A stretch of DNA of 12,788 nt from JBAXGW01 sp037139195 (lineage in GTDB: Bacteria; Bacteroidota; Bacteroidia; Bacteroidales; JAHJDW01), in NCBI GenBank assembly GCA_037139195.1, contig JBAXGW010000090.1:1-12788 (forward strand). Reading direction: 5' to 3'. The position numbers and the translations under genes are program-made. Position 1 is the stretch's first letter, and every line of letters starts with the position of its first letter. Positions 1 to 8,205 of this stretch are shown piece by piece. Below the pieces are notes generated by a model that saw only the letters and a list, made by a program, of their open reading frames with translations, was not told the origin of the DNA and made no database searches.

Positions 1-47
1 TTTTTTTCCCTTTCAATCAACTTTCCCCTTTTTCTCAATCGGGAGTG

Positions 48-78
48 CAAAGGTACTATCTTTTTTTTATCCTGCAAA
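48..78 (-). promoter_or_regulatory. Bacteroidota-type promoter reading out of the left edge
   Basis: On the minus strand the -7 box TACCTTTG (48-55) matches the TAnnTTTG consensus of the primary sigma factor of Bacteroidota. A TTTG -33 element lies at 75-78, with 19 bases between the TTG (75-77) and the -7 box. Transcription would start near base 42 and run leftward to a gene outside the window. The rest of 1-172 is AT-rich with T and A tracts, and no gene or convincing terminator for the porin was seen in it. Confidence 0.75.
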
Positions 79-172
79 TGTTTTTTGAAAATAATTGAAA
101 ATATTTTTTAATTACTTGATTTTCTTGAATATAAATTCCATCTTTTTTTTTATTTTTTTGCAATATCAGCAT

Positions 173-2020
173 TTATCCCCATATTTTCCATAAAATTCCA
201 AATCTAAATGTACGTCCTGGATAAGGGTAATTTGGTGTATTTATATATTCCTGTCCATTTAAGCCCGCATTTACATGTTGTAATTTTATAAAAAACTGGG
301 CCTGTTTAAATGTTGTAGTGGCAAAAATGTCGATATAAGGGTAATTTCCATATTCCTTTTGATCTTGAAGATAATATATTCCGGTATAAGGCATGTATGC
401 ATTTGGCTTGAATTTGGCAAAATAAGTTGCTTCAACTCCAAATTTATTGTTCAATAAGCCTTTTAGCAAACGGAAAGAATAAGATAATTTATAGTTAAGC
501 AAATACAAAGGCAATGAAACAATATTAGGATTTGAGGACTGTTGAACTAAATTATTCATATCTAAAGATATTCTTCTTATTACAAATTCCCTATTCAACT
601 GCAAAGTATAGACTTTTATATGATTATATTCTTTTGGTCGCATAAATTTATCGTAGTAGACATAATAATGTATACTTTGGCTTTCAAATACAAATTTAAA
701 CTTATAAATATCTAAGATTGATTTGCTAAACAAACTGTTTTGCGAATTAAACTGATAACTCCAATTAAAGACTGGAGAGGAATAATAAGAATTAAAAAAG
801 TTTTGATGAATTTTTTTTCTCCCAGCTGATAAATCAAAATTAACTTTGCCTTTTTTCTTATTCGACAAACTTATATTTGCAATGTAATCATCATAATAAT
901 AACCATTTAATCCATAATTAAAGTTTATCTTAAACAAAAAAGATTTTAAAACTGAAAAATCATAATTTAGCATCAATAATGTTTGATTAAAAACAGTATC
1001 CAACTTGTTATGTATAACTTTGCTATTGCTTTGTTCGGCAGAAATTTCAAATTGCGAATTTGGATTTTTCAAACAAAAGCCAATATTTGTTTTTAACGTT
1101 GTTATATTAAATGTATCTTTCAGTATAGTTGTATAAATTGGAAAAGGATAAAAGCTTGCAGTTGGACTCGTATCTAAATAATAATTTCGTTCGTTTGAAT
1201 ATAAGTTTTTGTTAAAAAGAATAAGTTTGTGTTTTGAACTACTATTATTAATATTCAGCGATTGGTCAATTGTGTAGTTTTGAATTCTATTACTTCTAAT
1301 TGCAGCAGACAAATTAACTGGATACAATAAACTATTGGTGCTTGATTCGGCAATAAAATTGCTTTCGTTTGTTAGACCGCCATTTTCGTTTTGGCGAAAA
1401 TTCATAAAATCAAACTTTGCTAAAACTCTATATTGTTTTTGATAATACATACCATATATAGTGAAAAACCTATGGTTTGCCTTCTCTTTATTGTAGAAAC
1501 TAAGCGATGACAACACATTTTGTTTTAGTCCGAAAAGAAATTTATCTTTTATTTTTTGAAAGTGACTGATGTAGAAATATGTTTCTTTTTTGGATCCACT
1601 TGTATAAAATACTTCTGTATAAGGTCTATTCGGCAATAAAATTTCATTTTGTTTAAGCTTATTGAAATAATACAATGCGCTTTTATTCAACGAATTGCTT
1701 GCAAAACCTACTTCGTCAGAAAACACTAATCTATTAAATGAACTTCCAATATTTCCATTATTTTTATATTGCCACGAAAGGCTATCCAACAACATGTCTG
1801 AGAGCGACTTTTTAATTTTATTGTACTTGCGTGTTGTTGAATCAAACTTTGCAAAAAGATAATCATTATTGCGTAATGACACTTTGCTTATATATGTAGA
1901 GTCCTTAAAAGATGTAGAGTCTGTACTTTGAGATATACTTAAAGAACTAATGAGAAACAAGTATGAACAGAACAAAATAGCTCGAAAGATATGAAAGTTT
2001 TTAAAGTTTGTTAGGTTCAT
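173..2020 (-). CDS. Putative outer-membrane porin (Bacteroidota Porin_10-like beta-barrel)
   Basis: This 615-residue protein begins with a signal peptide: a basic and aromatic N-region, then a hydrophobic stretch at about residues 13-30, with cleavage likely near Ser30. The rest is rich in alternating aromatic and polar residues (many Tyr, Asn, Phe, Ser), as expected for amphipathic strands of an outer-membrane barrel. The C-terminus PYPGRTFRFGILWKIWG is typical of the Bacteroidota putative porin family, whose last strand ends in aromatic residues. Family members are usually 600-700 residues, so the length fits. The substrate is unknown. It lies 98 bases downstream of lon on the same strand and has its own -7 box at 2070-2077. 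The start codon overlaps the stop of a possible 14-codon leader ORF. Family assignment rests on overall character and the C-terminal motif; a TonB-independent barrel of another family is possible. Confidence 0.72.
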   Translation of the reverse strand: MNLTNFKNFHIFRAILFCSYLFLISSLSISQSTDSTSFKDSTYISKVSLRNNDYLFAKFDSTTRKYNKIKKSLSDMLLDSLSWQYKNNGNIGSSFNRLVFSDEVGFASNSLNKSALYYFNKLKQNEILLPNRPYTEVFYTSGSKKETYFYISHFQKIKDKFLFGLKQNVLSSLSFYNKEKANHRFFTIYGMYYQKQYRVLAKFDFMNFRQNENGGLTNESNFIAESSTNSLLYPVNLSAAIRSNRIQNYTIDQSLNINNSSSKHKLILFNKNLYSNERNYYLDTSPTASFYPFPIYTTILKDTFNITTLKTNIGFCLKNPNSQFEISAEQSNSKVIHNKLDTVFNQTLLMLNYDFSVLKSFLFKINFNYGLNGYYYDDYIANISLSNKKKGKVNFDLSAGRKKIHQNFFNSYYSSPVFNWSYQFNSQNSLFSKSILDIYKFKFVFESQSIHYYVYYDKFMRPKEYNHIKVYTLQLNREFVIRRISLDMNNLVQQSSNPNIVSLPLYLLNYKLSYSFRLLKGLLNNKFGVEATYFAKFKPNAYMPYTGIYYLQDQKEYGNYPYIDIFATTTFKQAQFFIKLQHVNAGLNGQEYINTPNYPYPGRTFRFGILWKIWG

Positions 2021-2061
2021 AAAGCTTGAAAGTACTTAAATTTAATAGCTGTATAGTTCAT
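2017..2061 (-). other. Possible 14-codon leader ORF overlapping the porin start
   Basis: An ATG at 2061-2059 opens a short frame, MNYTAIKFKYFQAL, whose TGA stop (2019-2017) overlaps the porin start codon as ATGA. The first ATG and the porin ATG both sit in an identical 10-base context, CTTTATGAAC, 41 bases apart, so this could also be a small duplication of the start region. With the -7 box ending at 2070, the transcript would begin only a few bases before this ATG. Translation is unproven. Confidence 0.25.
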
Positions 2062-2069
2062 AAAGTATG

Positions 2070-2077
2070 CAAAGTTA
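2070..2077 (-). promoter_or_regulatory. Candidate -7 promoter box of the porin gene
   Basis: TAACTTTG on the minus strand matches TAnnTTTG and lies 50 bases upstream of the porin ATG, inside the lon-porin gap. No TTG -33 element is found at the usual 17-23 base spacing, so the call is weaker than for the promoters at 48-78 and 10936-10965. Confidence 0.5.
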
Positions 2078-2118
2078 AAAAGTATTTAATGCATTACACC
2101 ATTTTTTTTTGGCAACAA

Positions 2119-4566
2119 TTAAATTGTTTTTGCGTCTTTAACTTTTTGTGAAGTCAATGCTATGTCAATTACCTCATGCATTTCTGACACATAATGAAAT
2201 TTCAAACCTTTCAAATATATTTGATTAATTTCTTCTATATCTTTTTTGTTGTCTTCACACAAAATAATTTCTTTGATATTAGCACGTTTAGCAGCTAAAA
2301 TCTTTTCTTTAATCCCTCCTACTGGCAATACTTTGCCTCTTAGTGTAATTTCTCCAGTCATTGCTAAAGCTTGCTTTACTTTCAACTGAGTAAATGCCGA
2401 AACCAAAGCTGTAAACATTGTTACTCCAGCTGAAGGCCCATCTTTCGGCGTTGCACCTTCGGGCACATGCACGTGAATATTCCAGTTTTCGAATGCTTCT
2501 GGTCTAATATTGTAAATATCAGCATGTGATTTAAGATATTCATAAGCTATAGTGGCTGATTCTTTCATTACATCACCTAAATTACCTGTAAGCGAAAGAT
2601 TTCCTTTTCCTTTGCTCAAACTTGCTTCAATAAAAAGAATATCACCTCCTACCGAAGTCCAAGCTAAGCCAGTAACAACTCCAGCAACATTATTTGACAA
2701 AGATTTTTCACTTTTAAAAATTGGAGAACCTAGTGCCGTAAACAAATCAGTTTTAACAATCTTTTTATTATATGGTTTATCCATAGCAATAAAACGAGCA
2801 TAATAGCGAATTACTTTAGCTATCTTCTTCTCAAGTTCTCTAACACCAGATTCGCGAGTATAGTCTTCAATAATACCTTCAATAGCATCTTTAGTAAAAT
2901 TCAACTGATTTAGCTTTAAGCCATGCTCAGTCATTTGTTTTGGCACTAAATGACGTTTAGCAATTTCAATTTTTTCTTCAACTATATAGCCACTAATGTT
3001 AATCACCTCTAATCTATCACGAAGTGCACTTTGTATAGAGTTCAAACTATTTGCTGTAGCAATAAACATCACTTTCGACAAATCGTAATCAACCTCTAAA
3101 TAATTATCATAAAATGTATTATTTTGCTCTGGATCAAGAACTTCTAACAAAGCCGATGATGGATCGCCATGAAATGTATTTGTTCCAATTTTATCAATTT
3201 CATCTAAAACAAATACTGGATTTGATGATTTTGCTTTTTTAAGGTTCTGTATTATTCTTCCTGGAAGCGCTCCAATGTATGTTTTGCGATGTCCTCTTAT
3301 TTCTGATTCATCGTGTAAACCACCAAGAGACATGCGAATATAATTTCTATTAATTGCTTTTGCTATGGATTTGCCTAAAGATGTTTTTCCAACCCCCGGA
3401 GGTCCAACTAAACAAATAATTGGCGATTTCATATCGTTTCGTAACTTAAGCACTGCTAGATATTCAATAATGCGCTCTTTTATTTTTTCTAATCCGTAAT
3501 GATCGCCATCTAATACTTTTTGAGCATTATCTAAGTCAAAACTATCTTCTGTATAATCCTCCCAGGGTAAATCGAGAAGCATTTCTACATAATTCATTTG
3601 AATTGAAAACTCAGCAGCATTAGGATTCATGCGTTGTAGTTTTCCCATTTCTTTTTTGAAAACTTCAGCAATTTTTTCGTTCCACTTTTTAAATTCAGAA
3701 CGCTTAAGCATGTCAGCAATTTGCTGTTCATTAGGATTACCGCCTAATTCGTCTTGTATTGCCTTTAATTGCTGATTAAGGAAATAATCTTTCTGTTGTT
3801 TATCAATATCAATGCGTGCTTTTGATTGAATTTGATTTTTAATTTCAAGGTATTGCAGCTCTTTAGTTAATATTTTAAGCAATTCGTCGGCACGCTTAGA
3901 TAAATCATTTATTTCTAACATTTTTTGTTTTTCTAAAACATCAACGTTTGAATTTGAACTAATAAAATTTATTAAAAACGAACTACTTTCAATGTTTTTA
4001 ATAGCAAACGAAGCTTCGGAAGGCATATTTGGCGACTTCTTCACAATTTGAATCGCCATGTCTTTTAAGGACGACACAAGTGCATCAAACATCTCGTTTT
4101 TGGATTGCTTAGCTTGTTTAAAAGGCTTTATAGAAGCTGTTAGATAAGGCTCTGTTTGAATTAATTCTTTTATTTCAATAGTTCTTTTACCTTGTATTAT
4201 CGCTGTTGTGCTACCATCTGGCATTTGCAATACTTTAATAATTTGTGCAACAGTTCCTACTTTAAAAATATCGTCGAATGTTGGGTCTTCAATTGACGCA
4301 TCTTTTTGAGCTGTAACACCAATTATTTTAGAGCCACGATATGCATCTTTAATAAGATTGATAGACTTATCTCTACCAACTGTAATTGGAATAACTACGC
4401 CTGGAAAGAGCACATTATTACGCAATGGCAGAATTGACAAAATTTCAGGCAACTCTTCTTTGTTCATTCTTTCTTCATCTTCGGCGCTCAGCAATGAAAT
4501 AAACTCAGTATCATCAGCTATTATCCCCGAAAGTCCACGTATATCAAAATCAAAATTTTCTTCCAT
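2119..4566 (-). CDS. lon: ATP-dependent Lon protease (endopeptidase La)
   Basis: Lon is a cytoplasmic homo-oligomeric AAA+ serine protease that degrades misfolded and regulatory proteins. The 815-residue product has the whole family layout: an acidic N-terminal extension (1-38), the LON substrate-binding domain (about 40-245), a helical linker (about 246-350), and the AAA+ domain with Walker A GPPGVGKT (388-395) and Walker B VFVLDEID (451-458). The C-terminal protease domain carries the catalytic Ser712 in PKDGPSAGVTM and Lys755 in GGIKEKIL, 43 residues apart as in E. coli (Ser679/Lys722). No key residue is missing. The ATG start is followed by MEENFDFD, and a perfect palindrome sits 17-29 bases upstream that may control the gene. 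No hairpin with a U-tract was found after the stop, so some read-through into the porin is possible. Confidence 0.98.
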   Translation of the reverse strand: MEENFDFDIRGLSGIIADDTEFISLLSAEDEERMNKEELPEILSILPLRNNVLFPGVVIPITVGRDKSINLIKDAYRGSKIIGVTAQKDASIEDPTFDDIFKVGTVAQIIKVLQMPDGSTTAIIQGKRTIEIKELIQTEPYLTASIKPFKQAKQSKNEMFDALVSSLKDMAIQIVKKSPNMPSEASFAIKNIESSSFLINFISSNSNVDVLEKQKMLEINDLSKRADELLKILTKELQYLEIKNQIQSKARIDIDKQQKDYFLNQQLKAIQDELGGNPNEQQIADMLKRSEFKKWNEKIAEVFKKEMGKLQRMNPNAAEFSIQMNYVEMLLDLPWEDYTEDSFDLDNAQKVLDGDHYGLEKIKERIIEYLAVLKLRNDMKSPIICLVGPPGVGKTSLGKSIAKAINRNYIRMSLGGLHDESEIRGHRKTYIGALPGRIIQNLKKAKSSNPVFVLDEIDKIGTNTFHGDPSSALLEVLDPEQNNTFYDNYLEVDYDLSKVMFIATANSLNSIQSALRDRLEVINISGYIVEEKIEIAKRHLVPKQMTEHGLKLNQLNFTKDAIEGIIEDYTRESGVRELEKKIAKVIRYYARFIAMDKPYNKKIVKTDLFTALGSPIFKSEKSLSNNVAGVVTGLAWTSVGGDILFIEASLSKGKGNLSLTGNLGDVMKESATIAYEYLKSHADIYNIRPEAFENWNIHVHVPEGATPKDGPSAGVTMFTALVSAFTQLKVKQALAMTGEITLRGKVLPVGGIKEKILAAKRANIKEIILCEDNKKDIEEINQIYLKGLKFHYVSEMHEVIDIALTSQKVKDAKTI

Positions 4567-4582
4567 AAAACGTATTACATTA

Positions 4583-4595
4583 TGTCAAGTTGACA
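4583..4595. promoter_or_regulatory. 13-bp perfect palindrome just upstream of lon
   Basis: TGTCAA-G-TTGACA is a perfect 6+1+6 inverted repeat lying 17-29 bases before the lon ATG. A position this close to the start suits a repressor operator over the transcription start or 5' leader, and lon is commonly a stress-regulated gene. No TAnnTTTG box is visible upstream of lon, so the promoter may use another sigma factor or a weak match. The binding protein is unknown. Confidence 0.45.
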
Positions 4596-4649
4596 GTTGT
4601 ATATTATTAAAAATTATTTAATGAAATAACAATCAAATAAAATCTGCTT

Positions 4650-4691
4650 AAAAAAACAAATTTAAATTCTGATAATCAAGAATTTAAATTT
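4650..4691 (-). terminator. Intrinsic terminator of the nucleotidyltransferase-antiporter unit
   Basis: Read on the minus strand, a perfect 13-bp stem (4679-4691 with 4658-4670) closes an 8-base loop (4671-4678). It is followed one base later by seven consecutive T (complement of 4650-4656). It lies 57 bases after the antiporter stop. The stem is almost entirely A:T, which weakens it, but its length and the U-tract make it the clearest terminator in the window. Confidence 0.75.
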
Positions 4692-4747
4692 AAATATTTA
4701 GATAAAATTTAATACTATTTCAAGTAATCACTGCTAACAGTCAATAG

Positions 4748-5983
4748 TTATGCCAAACGACGATGTTCTTTGTTCTTTCCAACAAATAACCCAAGTATAA
4801 AAGGAGTAAAAACAGTAGTTATTAGCCCCATAAATACTAATATTGAAAACACTTCTTTTGTAATAAAGCCATATTGAAGCGCTATTTTGGCAATAATTAA
4901 TTCCATAACACCTCTAGCATTTAATCCAAAACCAAGCATTAACGCTTTAGTTGGCGAATATTTTATTAGCAAACCACCAATAAACCCAGCTAATATCTTG
5001 CTTAGAAAGGAAACGAGCACAATTGCAATCAACAAAGGGACATGTGTTATTGATGACAAGTTAAATTCTAATCCTAAGGTAGCAAAAAATATAGGAGCCA
5101 AAAACCCCATGGAAATGCCAGAAGTTGTTCTTTCAACTATTTTAAATTTCGATCCCATCAACTCTTTATTCAAAAGCATTGCACCTAAAAATGTTCCAAC
5201 TATTAAATGTAATCCTAGCAATTCAGACAAAGATGCAAAAAACAATATAAATAGAATAACAAAGGCGAATAGCGTTTCTTTTCCCTTTATAAACTTCGAA
5301 AAGAACAAGAAATTCTTACGAACAATATCTATCTTCTTTGTCAAATGCTTTATCCACCTCAACACTATAATAAATACTACTACAAACAAAACCACTTTAG
5401 ATATTGAAATAACAATATTTGTTGCCAATGCAATGGTAGACAAATCAATTGAATTCTTTTGATCTATCAAAACACCTAATACCATCAAAGAAACAACATC
5501 GTTGAAAATTGCACAGGAGATTATTTGATTCCCAAAATCTGTTTTTAGCAAATTTAAATCCATTAAAATCCTCACACTCACAGGCAAAGCAGTAATTGAA
5601 ATACATAATCCTATGAAAACAGATAACATTCGGTCTAAACCAAACATATATCCGATGAAAAAGCCACTTAAAAAAGGCAAAACAAAACCCAAAACAGAAA
5701 CAAAAATTGCTTTTCCTTTTAATGATTTAATAATATCATCGACATTTATTTCTAGCCCCACTAAAATTATTAATAAGAAAACGCCTAATTCTGAGATTAC
5801 CTTCAACTCGGTGGTAACACCCAGTATATTAAAGACGGATGGGCCTAATAAAAAGCCTGCGAATATCTCTCCAATCATAGAAGGTTGATTGAAGTTTTCA
5901 GCTATTTCGCCAAAAACCTTTGCGAAAAACAAAAGCAACAATATACTTACCGCAAAAGGCAATGAGCTAGTAGCTATTTCCAT
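4748..5983 (-). CDS. CPA-family cation/proton antiporter (Kef/NapA-like membrane domain)
   Basis: A 411-residue inner-membrane protein made almost wholly of hydrophobic segments (about 11-13), matching the Na+/H+ exchanger domain. It would exchange Na+ or K+ for H+. Visible family motifs are QPSMIGEIFAGFLLGPS (33-49), a VGLEIN stretch (75-80), the ion-site pair Asn161-Asp162 in CAIFNDVVSLM, a conserved Lys329 in a late helix, and GLNARGVMEL (353-362). The ion site is ND rather than DD; in this superfamily ND is generally linked to electroneutral exchange. The protein ends at 411 with a short basic tail and lacks the cytoplasmic RCK/TrkA-N and TrkA-C domains of full Kef channels. It starts 6 bases after the stop of the nucleotidyltransferase gene, so the two are very probably co-transcribed, and a terminator follows. 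The ion specificity cannot be read from sequence. Confidence 0.88.
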   Translation of the reverse strand: MEIATSSLPFAVSILLLLFFAKVFGEIAENFNQPSMIGEIFAGFLLGPSVFNILGVTTELKVISELGVFLLIILVGLEINVDDIIKSLKGKAIFVSVLGFVLPFLSGFFIGYMFGLDRMLSVFIGLCISITALPVSVRILMDLNLLKTDFGNQIISCAIFNDVVSLMVLGVLIDQKNSIDLSTIALATNIVISISKVVLFVVVFIIVLRWIKHLTKKIDIVRKNFLFFSKFIKGKETLFAFVILFILFFASLSELLGLHLIVGTFLGAMLLNKELMGSKFKIVERTTSGISMGFLAPIFFATLGLEFNLSSITHVPLLIAIVLVSFLSKILAGFIGGLLIKYSPTKALMLGFGLNARGVMELIIAKIALQYGFITKEVFSILVFMGLITTVFTPFILGLFVGKNKEHRRLA

Positions 5984-5989
5984 TCTATT

Positions 5990-7189
5990 TTAATTGTTTT
6001 CAATTCTAATTTTCTCAGTCATTTCAAAAATTGCTTTCATTAATCGTTGTTCAACTTCATTGAATTGCATATCCCGACGAGCATAAACCTTTTCGGCAAC
6101 CTCGATAGCCTTTTCAAGCTGAAAATCGACAAACTTTAATGCACCGCCCCAAGAAAAGGAAGGCACAAAATTACGAGGAAATCCTGAACCATATATATTT
6201 GATGAAACTCCAATAACAGTACCGGTATTAAACATGGTATTGATACCACATTTTGTATGATCGCCTAAAAACAAACCACAAAACTGCAATCCCGTGTCGA
6301 TAAAAGATTTCATCGGATAGCTCCAAATCTTAACCGATGCGTAATTATTTTTCAAATTTGAGTTATTGCTATCAGCTCCAATATTACACCACTCTCCTAT
6401 TACCGAATTACCAATAAAACCATCGTGAGCTTTATTAGAATATGCAAAAAACACTGAATTATTAACTTCTCCGCCAACTTTAGAATAAGGTCCAATAGTG
6501 GTAGCACCGTATATTTTAGCTCCCATTTTCAAAACCGACTGTTCGCCTATTGAAAACGAACCTCTTATAATCGAACCTTCCATTATTTCGGCATCTTTGC
6601 CAATATAAACTTTTGCATTTTTAGCGTTTATTATTGCACATTCAACAATAGCACCTTCTTCAACAAAAATATTTTCTTCGCAAAAAACACGATTTGTATC
6701 ACTTAGTTTTTGCGACTTGCGTCCTTTAGTAACTAACTCAAAATCTGATTTTATTTCACGTTCATTCCAAACAAATATTTCCCAAATATTTTTTAAAACA
6801 AATGAATTTGCATTAGATACCTTTCTGGTAGCCGAATATAATAATTGTTCTTCATTAAAATTTTGCACCATTATCTTCGTTGCACTATAAGCAAGCAAAA
6901 TATTATTTCTATCGATAAGAATTTCGCCTTCTTTTAATGAATTCACTTCTTCAATCAACAATGAATTAGGAATTAAAGCACTGTTAATCATCAAATTATT
7001 ATCAGAAACAACAAGTGGAAATTTTTCCTGAAGGTAAGTTTCTGTTAAAAAAGAATAGTTGGCTATTAATTGTTTTCTCCATTTATCGGCTATTGTAAGA
7101 ATACCGCATCGAATTTCGCTTACCGGGCGAATAAACGTGAATGGGCGAAGAAATTGTCGGTTTTTATCGTCGAAGAAAATTATATTCAT
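5990..7189 (-). CDS. GlmU-like putative sugar nucleotidyltransferase with left-handed beta-helix
   Basis: A 399-residue protein of the Bacteroidota GlmU-like family. The N-terminal part (about 1-145) is the NTP_transf_4 type, opening with MNIIFFDD and containing RPVSEIRCGILTIADKW (21-37), the family signature that stands in place of the classic GxGTR loop. From about 168 to 330 the chain has hexapeptide-repeat texture (for example YIGKDAEIMEGSIIRGSFSIG and GNSVIGEWCNIGADS), which folds as a left-handed beta-helix; a helical tail (about 355-399) closes it. The expected role is making or modifying a nucleotide-activated sugar for the envelope, but the substrate is unknown. ATG at 7189-7187 is preferred because it begins at the conserved MNII; a TTG two codons earlier is less likely. 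It is the first gene of a two-gene unit with the antiporter. Confidence 0.87.
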   Translation of the reverse strand: MNIIFFDDKNRQFLRPFTFIRPVSEIRCGILTIADKWRKQLIANYSFLTETYLQEKFPLVVSDNNLMINSALIPNSLLIEEVNSLKEGEILIDRNNILLAYSATKIMVQNFNEEQLLYSATRKVSNANSFVLKNIWEIFVWNEREIKSDFELVTKGRKSQKLSDTNRVFCEENIFVEEGAIVECAIINAKNAKVYIGKDAEIMEGSIIRGSFSIGEQSVLKMGAKIYGATTIGPYSKVGGEVNNSVFFAYSNKAHDGFIGNSVIGEWCNIGADSNNSNLKNNYASVKIWSYPMKSFIDTGLQFCGLFLGDHTKCGINTMFNTGTVIGVSSNIYGSGFPRNFVPSFSWGGALKFVDFQLEKAIEVAEKVYARRDMQFNEVEQRLMKAIFEMTEKIRIENN

Positions 7190-7233
7190 AAGCAATAAAA
7201 ATTGAATTTATAAGCTAATTGAAATTGATAATG

Positions 7234-7241
7234 CAAAAGTA
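7234..7241 (-). promoter_or_regulatory. Candidate -7 promoter box of the nucleotidyltransferase-antiporter unit
   Basis: TACTTTTG on the minus strand fits TAnnTTTG and lies 44 bases upstream of the chosen ATG (7189). No TTG -33 element is seen at the usual distance. It is the only consensus -7 box I found in the 7190-7470 gap. Confidence 0.45.
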
Positions 7242-7392
7242 GGCAAATTAGATTGAAAAATATAAATTGATTATCTAAAACCCAAAAATAAAAATCAAGT
7301 TAAAATATAAATATTAAATTATTTTATTCTATCGATTACTGATTAACAACCTCTATAAATCTAGCAGATTAATATAAAATACAAACTTATAC

Positions 7393-7448
7393 TCAGGTCT
7401 AAATTAGTTGAAAATTGACAAAATCATAAAAGAAAAAAAAAGACCTGA
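7393..7448. repeat. 8-bp inverted repeat with a 40-base spacer
   Basis: TCAGGTCT (7393-7400) and its exact complement AGACCTGA (7441-7448) flank 40 bases that are very A-rich and contain a run of A at 7433-7442. The pair lies in the gap between the stop of the FISUMP gene and the promoter of the nucleotidyltransferase. On the minus strand the T-run follows the first arm, not the second, so this is not a standard terminator. It could pair in RNA or be coincidence. Confidence 0.35.
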
Positions 7449-7470
7449 TAAAGAAATGAAATTAAAACAA

Positions 7471-8184
7471 TTAATCTTTTATACACCTTACAGAACAGCC
7501 TATCACCTTACCAAATTCGCCATTATCAGCATTGGCATCGCAGTAGTTCAACGACCATCTCCAAGCATAAGTTTCGTCGCTTTCTGTTACTGTCCAGAAA
7601 TTACAAAAAGAACCTTGCTGTATAAATAAATCCATAGCAATTACACCACTAGGTAAAGCAGCAAACCCACTTTGGTTGGTAGCTGAAGTATTAGGTGTTT
7701 GCCAATGAGTTAAACCCTCCTCTTTAAGCTTACCTCCAGCGGCGTTAACTCCGCCAAGATAATCTACAAGTATTTGCCATTCGGCATTAGTTGGAATATG
7801 CCAACCAGTAGGAGCAATAACTGGTCCTTCTACTAGTGCATACCAGTTGTACAAACGACCGTAAATTTCACCATTAGTTCCTAAATTTTCATAATTACAG
7901 TATGCACCTGTTTTTGTAGTGGTCCATAATGCAGGATCGCTAAGATGATTAATTGGATCGCCATTTCTATAATGTGTTACTTTAAGGTTTTCTACCATCC
8001 ATGTTTGCGTACCAATAGTAATTGTATGGTATACATTACCATCAACATCAGTAACAGTAGTTGCTGCAGGTGTAGCTGAAGGCAAAGGAACAGGCGCTTT
8101 ATCTTCTTCCTTTTTACAACCCACTATAATTAATAAAACTAAGTTTAAAACAATAATTGTGCTGTACCAATTTCTTTTTTTCAT
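7471..8184 (-). CDS. FISUMP-domain lipoprotein (Fibrobacter succinogenes major paralogous domain)
   Basis: The 237-residue product starts with a lipoprotein signal: MKKR, a hydrophobic core, then IVGC with the lipid-carrying Cys23. Residues 24-28 (KKEED) form a charged tail like the export signals that send Bacteroidota lipoproteins to the cell surface. After a short Pro/Ala/Thr linker (30-44) comes a complete FISUMP domain (about 45-236): DVDGNVYHTITIGTQTWM (46-63), ENLKV, YGRLYNWYALV (108-118), APTGWHIPTNAEWQILV (124-140), SGFAALPSG (172-180), FWTVTES (196-202) and a terminal VRCIKD. The fold is related to C-type-lectin-like and Lcl domains. The function of these proteins is unknown; they are abundant in surface proteins of Bacteroidota and Fibrobacter. 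A -7 box lies at 8206-8213, just upstream. The 3' gap shows no clear terminator. Confidence 0.9.
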   Translation of the reverse strand: MKKRNWYSTIIVLNLVLLIIVGCKKEEDKAPVPLPSATPAATTVTDVDGNVYHTITIGTQTWMVENLKVTHYRNGDPINHLSDPALWTTTKTGAYCNYENLGTNGEIYGRLYNWYALVEGPVIAPTGWHIPTNAEWQILVDYLGGVNAAGGKLKEEGLTHWQTPNTSATNQSGFAALPSGVIAMDLFIQQGSFCNFWTVTESDETYAWRWSLNYCDANADNGEFGKVIGCSVRCIKD

Positions 8185-8205
8185 TTCAACTATAATTTAA
8201 TGTTT

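Noticed and set aside
2110..2130. Inverted repeat AACAATT-A-AATTGTT at the lon stop as a terminator
   Set aside because: On the lon strand the hairpin is followed by A, not T, and the loop would be only about three bases; not a credible terminator for lon.
4887..5462. 191-codon open frame on the plus strand
   Set aside because: It lies antisense inside the antiporter gene, has low-complexity Asn/Lys/Ile/Thr composition and no domain character; the opposite strand has clear family motifs.
7408..7629. 73-codon plus-strand frame starting in the gap after the FISUMP gene
   Set aside because: Most of it is antisense to the conserved C-terminal part of the FISUMP domain and it has no recognisable features.
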